Positions 1 to 7,772 of a stretch of DNA of 26,361 bases are shown here, one piece after another. A program made the position numbers and the translations under genes. Source of the stretch: JAWCLZ01 sp037443105 (GTDB taxonomy: Archaea > Halobacteriota > JAWCLZ01). The stretch's first letter is position 1, and each line of letters starts with the position of its first letter. The stretch spans positions 1-26,361 of the forward strand of contig JBBIOZ010000014.1 of NCBI GenBank assembly GCA_037443105.1. The letters are read 5' to 3'. Under the pieces are notes generated by a model. The model was not told the origin of the DNA. It made no database searches and saw nothing but the letters and a program-made list of their open reading frames with translations.

Positions 1-1
1 T

Positions 2-334
2 ATGAAGGGGACTCCTGGGAGCGAGATAATAGAGCAATTGAGTCCTGAAGAAGGTGACATCGTGGTGGAAAAGAGATTTTACAGCGGCTTCGCTGGCACC
101 AAGCTGCATGAAATTTTGAAGAACTTAAAAGTTAAGGAACTTATTCTAGTGGGAGTGAGCACGGATATATGCGTGCAGAATAACGCAGCAGAGGCATTTT
201 TCAGAGGCTATGGAATAACTGTGCCTAGAGACTGCACAGCTAGTATAACTAAAGAGGGACACGAAAGAGCTCTTGAATATATGCAAAGGATTTACGGCGC
301 TAAAATAGTAAACTCAAAAGAGGTATTTAAATGA
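2..334 (+). CDS. pncA: Nicotinamidase / isochorismatase-family cysteine hydrolase, 5' truncated
   Basis: Cytoplasmic hydrolase that would convert nicotinamide to nicotinate for NAD salvage. Only the C-terminal 110 residues are in the window; family members are about 180 residues long, so the Asp and metal-ligand motifs lie upstream and the ATG at position 2 is probably internal. The visible part has the family signature VGVSTDICVQNNA, with the catalytic Cys at residue 57 of the fragment, and the following strand and helix (AEAFFRGYGI, then RDCTAS). The stop overlaps the start of the nicotinate phosphoribosyltransferase gene by 4 bp (ATGA), which supports nicotinamidase over other isochorismatase-family activities because the two enzymes act in succession. 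Family assignment is strong; the exact substrate is inferred from the neighbour. Confidence 0.88.
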   Translation: MKGTPGSEIIEQLSPEEGDIVVEKRFYSGFAGTKLHEILKNLKVKELILVGVSTDICVQNNAAEAFFRGYGITVPRDCTASITKEGHERALEYMQRIYGAKIVNSKEVFK

Positions 335-1518
335 GATTTCACATAGCAAGAGATGAAGAAATTCTAGCTGGCAAAACCACAGACGTTTACTTCTCGAGAA
401 CGCAGGAGATTTTAAATAAATATGGCCTTGGCGAGAGGAAAGTTGTTGCTGAATTCACAACTTCTGATCTGCCTAAAAACTGGGAATGGGGAGTTTTCTG
501 CGGACTTGAAGAGGTAATTTACCTTCTTAAGGGAAGAAAGATAGATCTCTATGCTCTTCCAGAGGGAACTATTTTTAAACCTAGAACCTTCGATGGCATA
601 AGAGTTCCAGTGATGGTAATTGAGGGAGCATATTGTGAATTCTGCTTGTATGAAACTCCTGCGCTTGGCTTCATCTGTCAAGCAAGTGGAGTGGCAACTA
701 TGGCTGCGAGGTGTAAAAAAGCCGCTGGAGATAAAACGGTGATTGCCTTCGGCATAAGAAGAATGCATCCCGGTATAGCGCCGATGCTTGATCGCTCATC
801 CTTCATAGGCGGGTGTGACGGTGTTTCTTCATTGATCGGTGCAGAGTTAATTGGAGAAAAGCCAACTGGCACCATGCCGCATGCATTGATAATTATTTTT
901 GGAGACCAAGCAAGCGCTTTCAAAGCCTTCAATGAAACAATAGCTCCAGATATACCTAGAATAGCTTTGGTTGATACCTACTATGATGAAAAAATAGAAG
1001 CAATAATCGCTTGCGAAAGTGTTAAAAACCTGCACGGCGTGCGCCTAGATACACCCAAGTCAAGAAAAGGCATTTATGCTGATATAGTTCGAGAGGTAAG
1101 GTGGGAGATGAATATAAGAGGCTATGATAAAGTGAAGATCTACATCAGCGGTGGCGTGGATGATGAAAATATTCCAGAACTCGCGAAAGCTGGAGTGGAT
1201 GGCTTTGGAGTTGGAACTTCAATAAGCAATGCCCCAACCATTGACTTTGCAATGGATATAGTTGAAATGGATGGCAAGCCAGTTGCCAAGAGGGGGAAAT
1301 TTGGAGGTAGAAAAGCGGTATTTCGATGCACGCAGTGCTTTGGATTTAGCGTTTGCCATGGCGCAGCACTGGAAAAAGAAAAAAAGTGCCCAAGCTGTGA
1401 TGTAAAAATGGAGCCAGCGCTTGAAAAATACATCGAGATGGGAGAGGTGATAAAAAAATTGCCGAAGCCGAGGGAGATAAGAGCTAGAGTGCTGGAGCAG
1501 ATTAAGAGAGTTGCGTAG
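331..1518 (+). CDS. pncB: Nicotinate phosphoribosyltransferase (archaeal type)
   Basis: Transfers the phosphoribosyl group from PRPP to nicotinate, giving nicotinate mononucleotide (Preiss-Handler branch of NAD synthesis). The 395-residue protein matches the archaeal NAPRTase layout: N-terminal segment with TTDVYFSRTQEIL, a TIM-barrel core (GIRRMHPGIAPMLDRSSFIGG, ISGGVDDENI, GVGTSISNAP for phosphate binding), and a C-terminal Cys cluster at C333, C336, C342, C353 and C356 that looks like a zinc ribbon, as seen in this archaeal subgroup. It starts on an ATG overlapping the nicotinamidase stop, so the two are probably translationally coupled. Length and motifs look intact. Confidence 0.93.
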   Translation: MRFHIARDEEILAGKTTDVYFSRTQEILNKYGLGERKVVAEFTTSDLPKNWEWGVFCGLEEVIYLLKGRKIDLYALPEGTIFKPRTFDGIRVPVMVIEGAYCEFCLYETPALGFICQASGVATMAARCKKAAGDKTVIAFGIRRMHPGIAPMLDRSSFIGGCDGVSSLIGAELIGEKPTGTMPHALIIIFGDQASAFKAFNETIAPDIPRIALVDTYYDEKIEAIIACESVKNLHGVRLDTPKSRKGIYADIVREVRWEMNIRGYDKVKIYISGGVDDENIPELAKAGVDGFGVGTSISNAPTIDFAMDIVEMDGKPVAKRGKFGGRKAVFRCTQCFGFSVCHGAALEKEKKCPSCDVKMEPALEKYIEMGEVIKKLPKPREIRARVLEQIKRVA

Positions 1519-1523
1519 TAACA

Positions 1524-1534
1524 TTTTTAATAAA
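1524..1534 (+). promoter_or_regulatory. Candidate TATA box for the TYW1 gene
   Basis: TTTTTAATAAA lies 22-32 bp upstream of the preferred TYW1 start (1556) and just after the stop of the preceding gene. The spacing fits an archaeal TATA box giving a leaderless or nearly leaderless mRNA, so this may be an internal promoter. No clear BRE was verified. Confidence 0.4.
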
Positions 1535-1555
1535 CCACGGGCAATTTTATTGTCG

Positions 1556-2467
1556 ATGATTGAAGATTGGACGGGGCAGCTGAGGAGGCAGGGATATCAC
1601 TTCGTAGGCAGGCACAGCGCTGTCAAACCATGCCTCTGGTTGAGGAAATCCCTCCGAGGGGAGGGCAGCTGCTACAAGCATAAATTTTATGGAATTGCTT
1701 CTCACCGCTGCATTCAAATGACACCCACGCTTAAATGCAATCATCGGTGCCTGCATTGCTGGCGTCCGATAGAAATGCAGGTTCCTGAGATGGAATGGGA
1801 CTCGCCTGAGCTTATTGTTCAAGGCGCTATTGAAATGCAGAGGAGGCTATTAACAGGCTATAAGGGCTCTGAGAAAACAGATCTCGCTAAATTAAAAGAA
1901 GCCAGCGAGCCCAAACACGCAGCTATTTCACTGGCTGGGGAGCCAACGCTTTATCCCTATTTGAGCGAACTTGTGGAGGAATTCCATGAGCGTAACTTCA
2001 CCACCTTCGTGGTGACAAATGGCACAAATCCTGAGATCATAGCTAAGCTGAAGCCTTCCCAGCTTTATGTTTCTATAAATGCACCTGATGAAATAACGTA
2101 TAAAAAGGTATGCAATCCTGCAGGGGAAACATGGGGTAAAATAAATGAAACCCTTGAACTTCTACCAGAAGTTAGAACTAGAACAACCATTCGCATTACC
2201 CTAACACGAGGTTTGAATATGTTCAACCCGCAGGGCTATGCTAAGCTAATCGCTAAAGCAGAGCCTGACTATGTTGAGGTCAAAGCATACATGCACCTTG
2301 GCTTCTCTCGCAAGCGACTGGAGCGGAGCGCTATGCCAAGCCATTGCGAGATATTAAACTTCGCAAACAAAGTTGCAGAGGAAATGAATTATAAAATTGC
2401 AGATGAGTCTGAGATAAGCAGAGTTGTGGTGCTATCGAGAGATGGAAAATTGGAGAGGTTAATATGA
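1556..2467 (+). CDS. taw1: tRNA 4-demethylwyosine synthase TYW1/Taw1 (radical SAM)
   Basis: Radical-SAM enzyme that condenses N1-methylguanosine-37 of tRNA-Phe with pyruvate to form the tricyclic 4-demethylwyosine base. The radical-SAM motif CNHRCLHCW supplies C61, C65 and C68 of the protein started at 1556. Three further cysteines fall at C26, C39 and C52, which from memory are the ligands of the second [4Fe-4S] cluster in archaeal TYW1; this numbering supports the ATG at 1556 rather than the TTG at 1511, which would overlap the upstream gene and add 15 unlikely residues. Other family motifs include the LAGEPTLYP strand and VTNGTNPE. It overlaps the translin start by 4 bp. Length (303 aa) is typical. 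Confidence 0.93.
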   Translation: MIEDWTGQLRRQGYHFVGRHSAVKPCLWLRKSLRGEGSCYKHKFYGIASHRCIQMTPTLKCNHRCLHCWRPIEMQVPEMEWDSPELIVQGAIEMQRRLLTGYKGSEKTDLAKLKEASEPKHAAISLAGEPTLYPYLSELVEEFHERNFTTFVVTNGTNPEIIAKLKPSQLYVSINAPDEITYKKVCNPAGETWGKINETLELLPEVRTRTTIRITLTRGLNMFNPQGYAKLIAKAEPDYVEVKAYMHLGFSRKRLERSAMPSHCEILNFANKVAEEMNYKIADESEISRVVVLSRDGKLERLI

Positions 2468-3110
2468 AGCAGCTCACTGAAATAATGAATCAAATAAGGT
2501 CAAACTTCGACGGTAAAGATGAAGCTAGGGAGAAAGCAATTGCTGCTGCACGCAAATTGATACGTATCTCTGGAAATGCCATCAAAGCTATCCATAGAGC
2601 TGAATATGAAAAAGCGGAGCAGCAGCTTCTTGAATGCAGAAGTATAATTGAAGAGATCGAGATATTGCTGCAAGATTATAGAGATATCTATCACGATGGC
2701 TTTGTGAGCGATGCCCTTCAAGAATATGCCGAGGCTAGGATCTTGCTGGATGTATAGCTAAAAAAACTATCCCCCATCCAAATACTTTGGGGGTTGATTA
2801 CACAAGCTATTTAAATGCACTGGGAGATGCCGTTGGAGAACTACGCCGCTATATCTTAGATCTCATCCGCTTAGATAGAGCAGAGGAAGGAGTAGTGTTC
2901 CTTGAACTTATGGAGGATATCTACTTAGAACTCATGTCCTTCAACTATCCTGAGGCAGTAGCGAGAGGCGTGCGGAGGAGAAGCGATACCGCTAGACTTG
3001 CTGTGGAAAAAACAAGAGGCGATCTCACCATCGCGATTCGACAGAAAGCACTTGAGCAGAAAATAAAAGCACTTGAGGAAAAAATAGCTAAAATTTACTC
3101 AGCAGTTTAA
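2464..3110 (+). pseudogene. Translin-family protein, interrupted by a frameshift
   Basis: Translin-like proteins are all-helical nucleic-acid-binding proteins, octameric in eukaryotes and found as single genes in archaea. The reading frame is broken: codons from 2464 encode the N-terminal half ending AEARILLDV before TAG at 2755-2757, and the C-terminal half continues in another frame as IPHPNTLGVDYTSYLN, DAVGELRRYILDLI and so on to the stop at 3108-3110. Restoring one base just before the TAG would read LLDV-IAKKT-IPHPNT, giving roughly 215 residues, close to the family length. Both halves look well conserved, so this is a recent mutation or a sequencing error rather than old decay. An A7 run (2760-2766) is nearby but downstream of the stop. 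The start overlaps the TYW1 stop, and the 3' end converges on the UbiB remnant. Confidence 0.8.
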
Positions 3111-3961
3111 AAATCTTCTCTACCGCTATTAAAGCAATTATTGCAAGATAGGAAAAGAGTATTTCCTGAGTGGGTATTCTTCTAAAGTCGAATAGCTCGC
3201 CTTTCATATATACTGGGATTCCTTCCTCGCTGGCTTTCTTCAAATATTTGAAAGCTGCGCGGGTAAATCCTGGAGCAAGCTATAATATGCTGGGAGCTGA
3301 GCTTCTATTTCTTTTTTTATATTCGCATAGCTTGTTTTTTCCTCTTTTATTTCCTCCATTAATGGAGCTGCAAGCTTCATTATATGAAAATCCGGGTCTA
3401 ATTCCAAGCACATGCTTTCAGTTAATATTAAAGCACGCTCGAAAAGTGAAAAAATCCGGGGGAGCTTAATATTGTGCTCCCTCGCTAGGTTTACAAAGCT
3501 ATCGCTTTGCCTAGTTTGAGGAGCATCTTTAATATGATATTTTGTAATAATGCTATCTAAATCCCACTTGAGTTTTTGAATATCAATTGCTTTATTATAT
3601 TCCGCGAGGAGGAGGAAGTATTTAGCGGCAAGGTGCCGAAGCCAAGGATCTTTATCAAGAACTTGCGTAGGTCATAAATTATCATTAAGTCTAAATTGAT
3701 GAGGTCAATTACATTTGGACGCAGGGCTTTAATCGCTACTTTTTCACCATTGATCTTTGCTCTATATACCTGAGCCAGAGAAGCACTTGCAATTGGATTT
3801 ACATCGAATTCCTCATAAATCGAGAGAATGTCGTTGCAATGATAGCAATAGGGATTGTGCTCTCCAAATTTGGTGCAAATGCACTCGCTTTCAAAGGTCT
3901 TGCGCATTTCCTCGGAGGTAGCTGGCGTCTGAAACGTGTTTTCGTGCTTGAAGTTCTTCAT
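3088..3961 (-). pseudogene. UbiB/ABC1/ADCK-family atypical kinase remnant
   Basis: Decayed member of the UbiB family, atypical kinases linked to isoprenoid quinone/lipid metabolism. From 3961 downward one frame reads NPIASASLAQVYRAKI, then KVAIKALRPNV (the family's Ala-rich loop and VAIK lysine), but the upstream KxGQ-containing domain is missing. A second frame then reads AAKYFLLLAEYNKAIDIQ and on to NLAREHNIKLPR and ERALILTESMCLELDPDF, which is the family's C-terminal region. A third frame carries the tail, with KYLKKASEEGIPVYMKGEL followed by a hydrophobic helix, ending at TAG 3088-3090. The central catalytic part (HxDxHPGN-type and DFG-like motifs) is gone, apparently deleted around 3630-3670, and another frameshift sits near 3280. 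The end overlaps the translin 3' end by 23 bp, tail to tail. Confidence 0.8.
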
Positions 3962-4041
3962 AGAAAATGGTAAAGAGCCCGTATTTGAGAAATATATAAA
4001 AGATTTGAAGATATCTTCGATATTTAGAAAGCATTTATTTT

Positions 4042-4509
4042 CTATTTCCCCCTAGTAAGCGCTGCTTCAGCGAATTGTATAGCTTCTTCTGGAGTACTTG
4101 CCTTTAAAATACCCTTTATATCCCAAGTTTCAAGTCCGATAACCGGTTTTTTGAGTTTAAGCGCGATTGCAATTTCTGAAAGAGTACCATATTCCCCGCC
4201 TATTGCAATTAGCGCTTGCGAGCTTTTCACAATTATGAAGTTCCTAGCATATCCCATGCCTGTAATCACTGGGATCTTAACATATGGATTTGCATCCTCT
4301 CCATCGCTTGGAATTATGCCAACTGTTAAGCCACCTCTCTCCAGCGCACCTCTGCATGCTGCTTCCATTACACCGCCTAAGCCGCCGCAGATAAGTATCC
4401 AGCCTTTTGCAGCAATAAGCCTGCCTACCTCATAGGCAAGAGCTTCGCAGCGAGGGTCGCTAGCACTTGACCCAATTACACCTATTCTAAAGCTCAAATT
4501 TACCCGCAT
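4042..4509 (-). CDS. TIGR00725/LOG-like SLOG-family protein
   Basis: Rossmann-type protein of the SLOG superfamily, relatives of which are nucleotide phosphoribohydrolases (LOG) or molybdopterin-carrier-like proteins. The 155-residue chain shows the first strand and loop GVIGSSASDP, the nucleotide-binding CGGLGGVMEAACRGA (residues 41-55), the conserved ARN at 88-90, and IGGEYGTLSE (103-112), a variant of the LOG PGGxGTxxE motif. The Arg/Glu pair expected for phosphoribohydrolase chemistry is only partly recognisable, so catalytic activity is uncertain. It is the last gene of the long minus-strand run, and its start overlaps the end of the AN1-finger gene by 10 bp. Confidence 0.82.
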   Translation of the reverse strand: MRVNLSFRIGVIGSSASDPRCEALAYEVGRLIAAKGWILICGGLGGVMEAACRGALERGGLTVGIIPSDGEDANPYVKIPVITGMGYARNFIIVKSSQALIAIGGEYGTLSEIAIALKLKKPVIGLETWDIKGILKASTPEEAIQFAEAALTRGK

Positions 4510-5063
4510 CTATCTTTACTGATGATTGCTATTTCCCTCTCCTCTTTTTTCACAGCACAGCTATGCCTCTCAGGCTGAACGTGTTCAAAGCAATAGATTT
4601 TACCGCATTCGGAGCAGAGATAGCCAAAACCGCGAATGACCTTGCGGCATTCCCCGCAAACGCTAATTGAAACAGCATTCACAATCTTAATCTCCTCCAG
4701 CTTTCTCCCGGTGATGGCAAAGCTAAGCTGTGAGGCAACTTCCTTAGCTAGAGCATCGCACTGCTCGCCTGAAATTCGATCATCTAAAATCGTTACTTGA
4801 ATAGCATCATCCAAGGGTTTAACAAATACCTCTCTATATCTATCCCTCTGCTCAAGCGTTAACGCACTTCTCTCAAGCTCTGCCTCGATCACATCTTTAA
4901 AAATACTATCAGCTTCTACGTGTGGCTTGGTTCTCTCCCTTTCTATCTCATCGAGTAAATCAGCGAAGTTCATATTGTCGCACTCTCGCTCTCTCAATTC
5001 CTGAAAGATCTTGGAAGCTGTCTTTGAAGCTGTATATTGCACGGTGTAGCGCTTCATGCTCAT
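4500..5063 (-). CDS. Unknown protein with C-terminal AN1-like zinc finger
   Basis: The first 130 residues are not recognised: they are acidic, helix-prone, with ELRERECDN and DLLDEIERERTKP. The C-terminal part has the ligand pattern C136, C139, C150, C153, C158, H161, H167, C169, which is the CxxC, CxxC, CxxxxC, HxxxxxHxC order of AN1-type zinc fingers. AN1 fingers in eukaryotes occur in ubiquitin/proteasome-linked stress proteins; no function is implied here. ATG at 5063 is preceded by GGAG with 8-nt spacing. It sits between the 38-residue finger gene and the TIGR00725 gene in the minus-strand run. The finger is confident, the rest unknown. Confidence 0.75.
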   Translation of the reverse strand: MSMKRYTVQYTASKTASKIFQELRERECDNMNFADLLDEIERERTKPHVEADSIFKDVIEAELERSALTLEQRDRYREVFVKPLDDAIQVTILDDRISGEQCDALAKEVASQLSFAITGRKLEEIKIVNAVSISVCGECRKVIRGFGYLCSECGKIYCFEHVQPERHSCAVKKEEREIAIISKDRCG

Positions 5064-5109
5064 AATATATCTCCAGTGATAATGTTGGTGGCTTTAATAT
5101 TTAAATTAA

Positions 5110-5226
5110 CTAACTGCATTTATGCTTTGGCGAGCATTTATTGCAAATCATTTTACCGCAAACGGGACACGAAGTAATCCTCTTCGGATCTTTTATACTC
5201 GCATTGCATATAGCACATCTGGGCAT
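5110..5226 (-). CDS. 38-residue AN1-like zinc-finger mini-protein
   Basis: Very short gene read directly from the minus strand: ATG at 5224-5226, stop TAG at 5110-5112. The product begins MPRCAICNAS and contains CPVCGKMICNKC and ends HKCS. Candidate ligands are C4, C7, C20, C23, C28, C31, H35 and C37, nearly the same order as in the finger of the next gene, with Cys replacing the first His. A purine-rich AAAGGGGT stands a few bases before the ATG, and the start lies 13 bp after the stop of the archaemetzincin-like gene, so it looks like a real operon member. The whole protein is essentially one two-zinc finger. It could act as a small adaptor; function is unknown. Confidence 0.7.
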   Translation of the reverse strand: MPRCAICNASIKDPKRITSCPVCGKMICNKCSPKHKCS

Positions 5227-5239
5227 AGTTTAAACCCCT

Positions 5240-6151
5240 TTATTCTTTTTTCTGCCTTCTCTTGCTTTGCTGTACATAATAATCCAACATATCAGCTATA
5301 TACTTTGTTGAACAGGTCTTATCCCAATCCACAGGGAAGAGTGCATCGCCGCTTAATCCAGTTTTATCCACAAGTTCATCCGCTTGCATAGATTTTGCTC
5401 CAAATCTTGCTGATGCAGCTAGCGGGCTAATTTCCCCCTTCTCTCCCAAGGGAGGCTTAGCTCTTTTTTTCACCGGCAGAAATCGAAGGTGCTTCAATCT
5501 ATATTTCGTCCTTGTCAGCAACTTGCGCAGCGAGAACTTGGGTTTGCCTGCCTTTTCAAATTCAATTACCTCAACCGGCACTTCTTGCGGCCATTCTTTA
5601 TCTAAGCCTAATAATTTATCTAAGCCCAGAAATTTTATTCCCTCTTTTATCTCCTTCAAACTATCGCTGCAGAAAAATATGCCCTGTGAAGTTGCACCCG
5701 CATGTCCAACTGCAGGATTCATGATGCAGTTATCCACTCGGCAGTGAGTAAAACCATGCTCCAGGTAATATTCATAGTTCTTTCTAATGGTAAGCGCGTG
5801 GCCAAGCAAATGCAGCGCCTTCACCGCTGTTACATAGGTATCCTCTCTTCTTGCGGCAGCAAATATTATGCGCTTGTCATGGGTGAATTCCACGAAGTCT
5901 ATCGGAACCGGCTCTTTTACCAGCAGCAGACCAATCACGCGCTTGGACTCGCTCATTCCCAGTTGAGCGATGAATCTTTGAAATTCATCGAAAACTTTTG
6001 CTCCTAGAACGCCGTTCTCAAAATAAGTGGAGTTAAGAGGGATTTCAACTATACTTGACTTTAATCCCAAGTTTTTTTCAATTTCAGCCTCAAGAGCCTT
6101 GAGTTCTTTTATGCTTATTTCACTATTGTTTCTAAAGAGTACAACGCCCAT
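5240..6151 (-). CDS. Archaemetzincin-like protein with altered active site
   Basis: Residues 1-170 follow the archaemetzincin layout: N-terminal helix/strand region, a central sheet (RVIGLLLVKEPVP), then the metzincin site. Active archaemetzincins have HExxHxxGxxHCx4CxM and a later CxxC. Here the first motif is HLLGH (114-118), so the general-base Glu is Leu115; about 12 extra residues separate it from GFTHC (133-137), followed by C142 and Met-turn M144, and the final CxxC is C161-S-D-S164. Zinc could still bind, but peptidase activity as normally understood should be lost. Residues 171-303 are a basic extension not known to me from the family. It lies 13 bp after the 117-aa gene and just before the mini zinc finger. 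Confidence 0.72.
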   Translation of the reverse strand: MGVVLFRNNSEISIKELKALEAEIEKNLGLKSSIVEIPLNSTYFENGVLGAKVFDEFQRFIAQLGMSESKRVIGLLLVKEPVPIDFVEFTHDKRIIFAAARREDTYVTAVKALHLLGHALTIRKNYEYYLEHGFTHCRVDNCIMNPAVGHAGATSQGIFFCSDSLKEIKEGIKFLGLDKLLGLDKEWPQEVPVEVIEFEKAGKPKFSLRKLLTRTKYRLKHLRFLPVKKRAKPPLGEKGEISPLAASARFGAKSMQADELVDKTGLSGDALFPVDWDKTCSTKYIADMLDYYVQQSKRRQKKE

Positions 6152-6164
6152 TCCATATTCCTCA

Positions 6165-6518
6165 TTATCTCGTTAAATCTATGATTGGCGTTTCATTGGT
6201 AATTTGATCTGCAATTGCAAACATATTTCGCTCTCGCAGTTCGTTTATAATATTTTGTATATTAACCCCATCCACATCTATGTTAACCGTGCGAACACTT
6301 CTCTCAGGGGAATAGGTAATTGCTTTATCGCTGTAGTGGAGTTCGATCATTGGCGAGACCACTATGTGCGATATATTATCTCTGTAATTCTGGATTATCA
6401 TTATTGCATTTAAAAATGCTCTGTGAGTGGTCTCCTTTTTAATATCAATCACGCCAACTGACCGCCCCCAGATCATGATTCTAACATTGCCTCCTTTTGT
6501 TTCATAGACATAGCCCAT
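6165..6518 (-). CDS. Conserved-looking hypothetical protein, 117 aa
   Basis: I do not recognise this protein. It is predicted soluble, alpha/beta, with no Cys cluster and no signal or membrane segment; it begins MGYVYETKGGNVRIMIWG and contains a central strand HIVVSPMIELHYSD. ATG at 6518 follows TTAGGAA, a weak Shine-Dalgarno. It is co-directional with its neighbours, 52 bp after the DHH phosphoesterase and 13 bp before the archaemetzincin-like gene, so it probably belongs to the same transcript. Confidence 0.6.
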   Translation of the reverse strand: MGYVYETKGGNVRIMIWGRSVGVIDIKKETTHRAFLNAIMIIQNYRDNISHIVVSPMIELHYSDKAITYSPERSVRTVNIDVDGVNIQNIINELRERNMFAIADQITNETPIIDLTR

Positions 6519-6570
6519 TTCCTAACCCCTGCGCATCTATATATATTATGAGTCTGGCTGAGAATAAAGA

Positions 6571-7539
6571 TTACGAAGAAGTATTTAGCTTTTTACCTGC
6601 AGCAGCTCTTAGCGCATTCTTACCTTCTTCCATACACTCATGGATTACCGCTTCAAACTTCGCCCTCGCTGTAAGAGCAGCTGCACCCTCATGCCCTCCG
6701 CTGGTTCCACCAAATTTTTCAGCCACTGTTTTCATTATAAGCGCGAGATTCAAGCCTTTTTCCATAACTTCTCTTCTAGCTCGCGAAGAAATCTTGGCTT
6801 CACCAGCTTCTTCGCTCCCTACAAATGCAATATCAGCGCCAATTGTTACCAACGCAGCTGCTGCTGCATCTCTATAGGCAGAGACCTGTGAAGCTGCTAT
6901 GAGATAGTCGTCAACGCGTGCAATAGCTGCTCTCTCCGCCGCTTTCAACATCGCAATTCTCCCGCTTATCTCAGCAGGTAAATTGGCAAAGATGTCTAGA
7001 ACTTCTCCAAATCTCAAACCGCTTTGCTCCAGCATTTCTGCTACTTTTCTAAAACTAGCTGCGCTGGCATGTTTGAAGTGGCCAGTATCGGTCACTATTC
7101 CTGCGATCAATGCAAGGGCTACTTTTTTATCGATGTGCAAGCGATTATATTTAAAAAGATCGTAGACCAACACAGCTGTGGCATCTGCTGCTCTGTGAAT
7201 GTAGAACTCTGCTTTCTCCATTAACTCTGAAAACTCGTGGTGATCTATCAATGCATATTTTCCCAGCGATAAATTGCCCAGCAGATCCTTAGATGCTGTA
7301 TCCAATATAACTGTTAACTCAAAATCGCTTGGGTCAGGATTTACATTCACCTTTGCCTCAAGAGCCTCGAGGAGGGCTGCCGCTGCACGGTTGCAAGAAT
7401 CAATCACAGCAATGGTGCCTCCAAATGCGGCAGCAAGTGCATAAGCACTGCCAATTGCATCGCAATCGGCATTTCGATGGCAGAGGTAGAGAATATTGTG
7501 ATACTGCTTCAGTTTATTGAAGAATTCAACTTCACTCAT
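6571..7539 (-). CDS. DHH/DHHA1 phosphoesterase (RecJ/NrnA-like)
   Basis: Metal-dependent phosphoesterase of the DHH superfamily, likely acting on short oligonucleotides or cyclic/linear dinucleotides, or as a RecJ-like nuclease. The four DHH motifs are present: H21-R-N-A-D25-C-D27, D80-T-A-S, the D99-H-H triad, and T-D151-T-G-H. The C-terminal DHHA1 domain carries SGGHEGAAA near residues 280-288, the substrate-binding glycine motif. 322 residues is typical of the stand-alone family. The start overlaps the DUF3194 stop by 8 bp. In many archaea a DHH protein follows prefoldin beta and DUF3194, so position agrees with the assignment; the exact substrate cannot be read from sequence. Confidence 0.88.
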   Translation of the reverse strand: MSEVEFFNKLKQYHNILYLCHRNADCDAIGSAYALAAAFGGTIAVIDSCNRAAAALLEALEAKVNVNPDPSDFELTVILDTASKDLLGNLSLGKYALIDHHEFSELMEKAEFYIHRAADATAVLVYDLFKYNRLHIDKKVALALIAGIVTDTGHFKHASAASFRKVAEMLEQSGLRFGEVLDIFANLPAEISGRIAMLKAAERAAIARVDDYLIAASQVSAYRDAAAAALVTIGADIAFVGSEEAGEAKISSRARREVMEKGLNLALIMKTVAEKFGGTSGGHEGAAALTARAKFEAVIHECMEEGKNALRAAAGKKLNTSS

Positions 7540-7771
7540 GCTTCATCAATTTATCCGCTAGTTTCACGCCCGCAAGGGTTGCTTCTTCCACAATTTCATT
7601 AACATCAACCCAGTGCTCAGCATCTAGGAATACTTCTATATTGATAGTCTGGGTTTCAGTTTCAAAACTCACTCTAATATCTAAGTCAAGTATATCCCTA
7701 GGTTTAACTTTTTGGAAAATATAGTTTTCAACAGCTTTATAAACCGCTGATGTCAAAGCCTCAGGGTCCAT
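7532..7771 (-). CDS. DUF3194 family protein
   Basis: 79-residue archaeal protein of unknown function. The sequence pattern (DLDIRVSFETETQTINIEVFLDAE, then VNEIVEEATLAGVKLADKL) is the beta-beta-alpha arrangement I associate with DUF3194, and it directly follows prefoldin beta with 1 bp between stop and ATG, the standard archaeal neighbourhood. It may assist the prefoldin/KEOPS module, but that is only context. Confidence 0.8.
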   Translation of the reverse strand: MDPEALTSAVYKAVENYIFQKVKPRDILDLDIRVSFETETQTINIEVFLDAEHWVDVNEIVEEATLAGVKLADKLMKHE

Positions 7772-7772
7772 T

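Noticed and set aside
1511..1555. Upstream TTG start for TYW1
   Set aside because: It would overlap pncB and shift the cluster cysteines from the positions 26, 39 and 52 known for the family.
2755..2790. Programmed frameshift in translin at the A7 run
   Set aside because: The in-frame TAG at 2755-2757 comes before the A run at 2760-2766, so a ribosome would stop before reaching the slippery site.
3170..3469. Plus-strand 99-codon frame
   Set aside because: It is the antisense of the UbiB remnant, whose C-terminal region is readable on the minus strand across the same bases.
3557..3961. Intact 134-aa zinc-binding kinase-like protein
   Set aside because: Only a fragment of UbiB; the CxC and CxxC residues near its start lie in degenerate sequence replacing the normal N-terminal domain.
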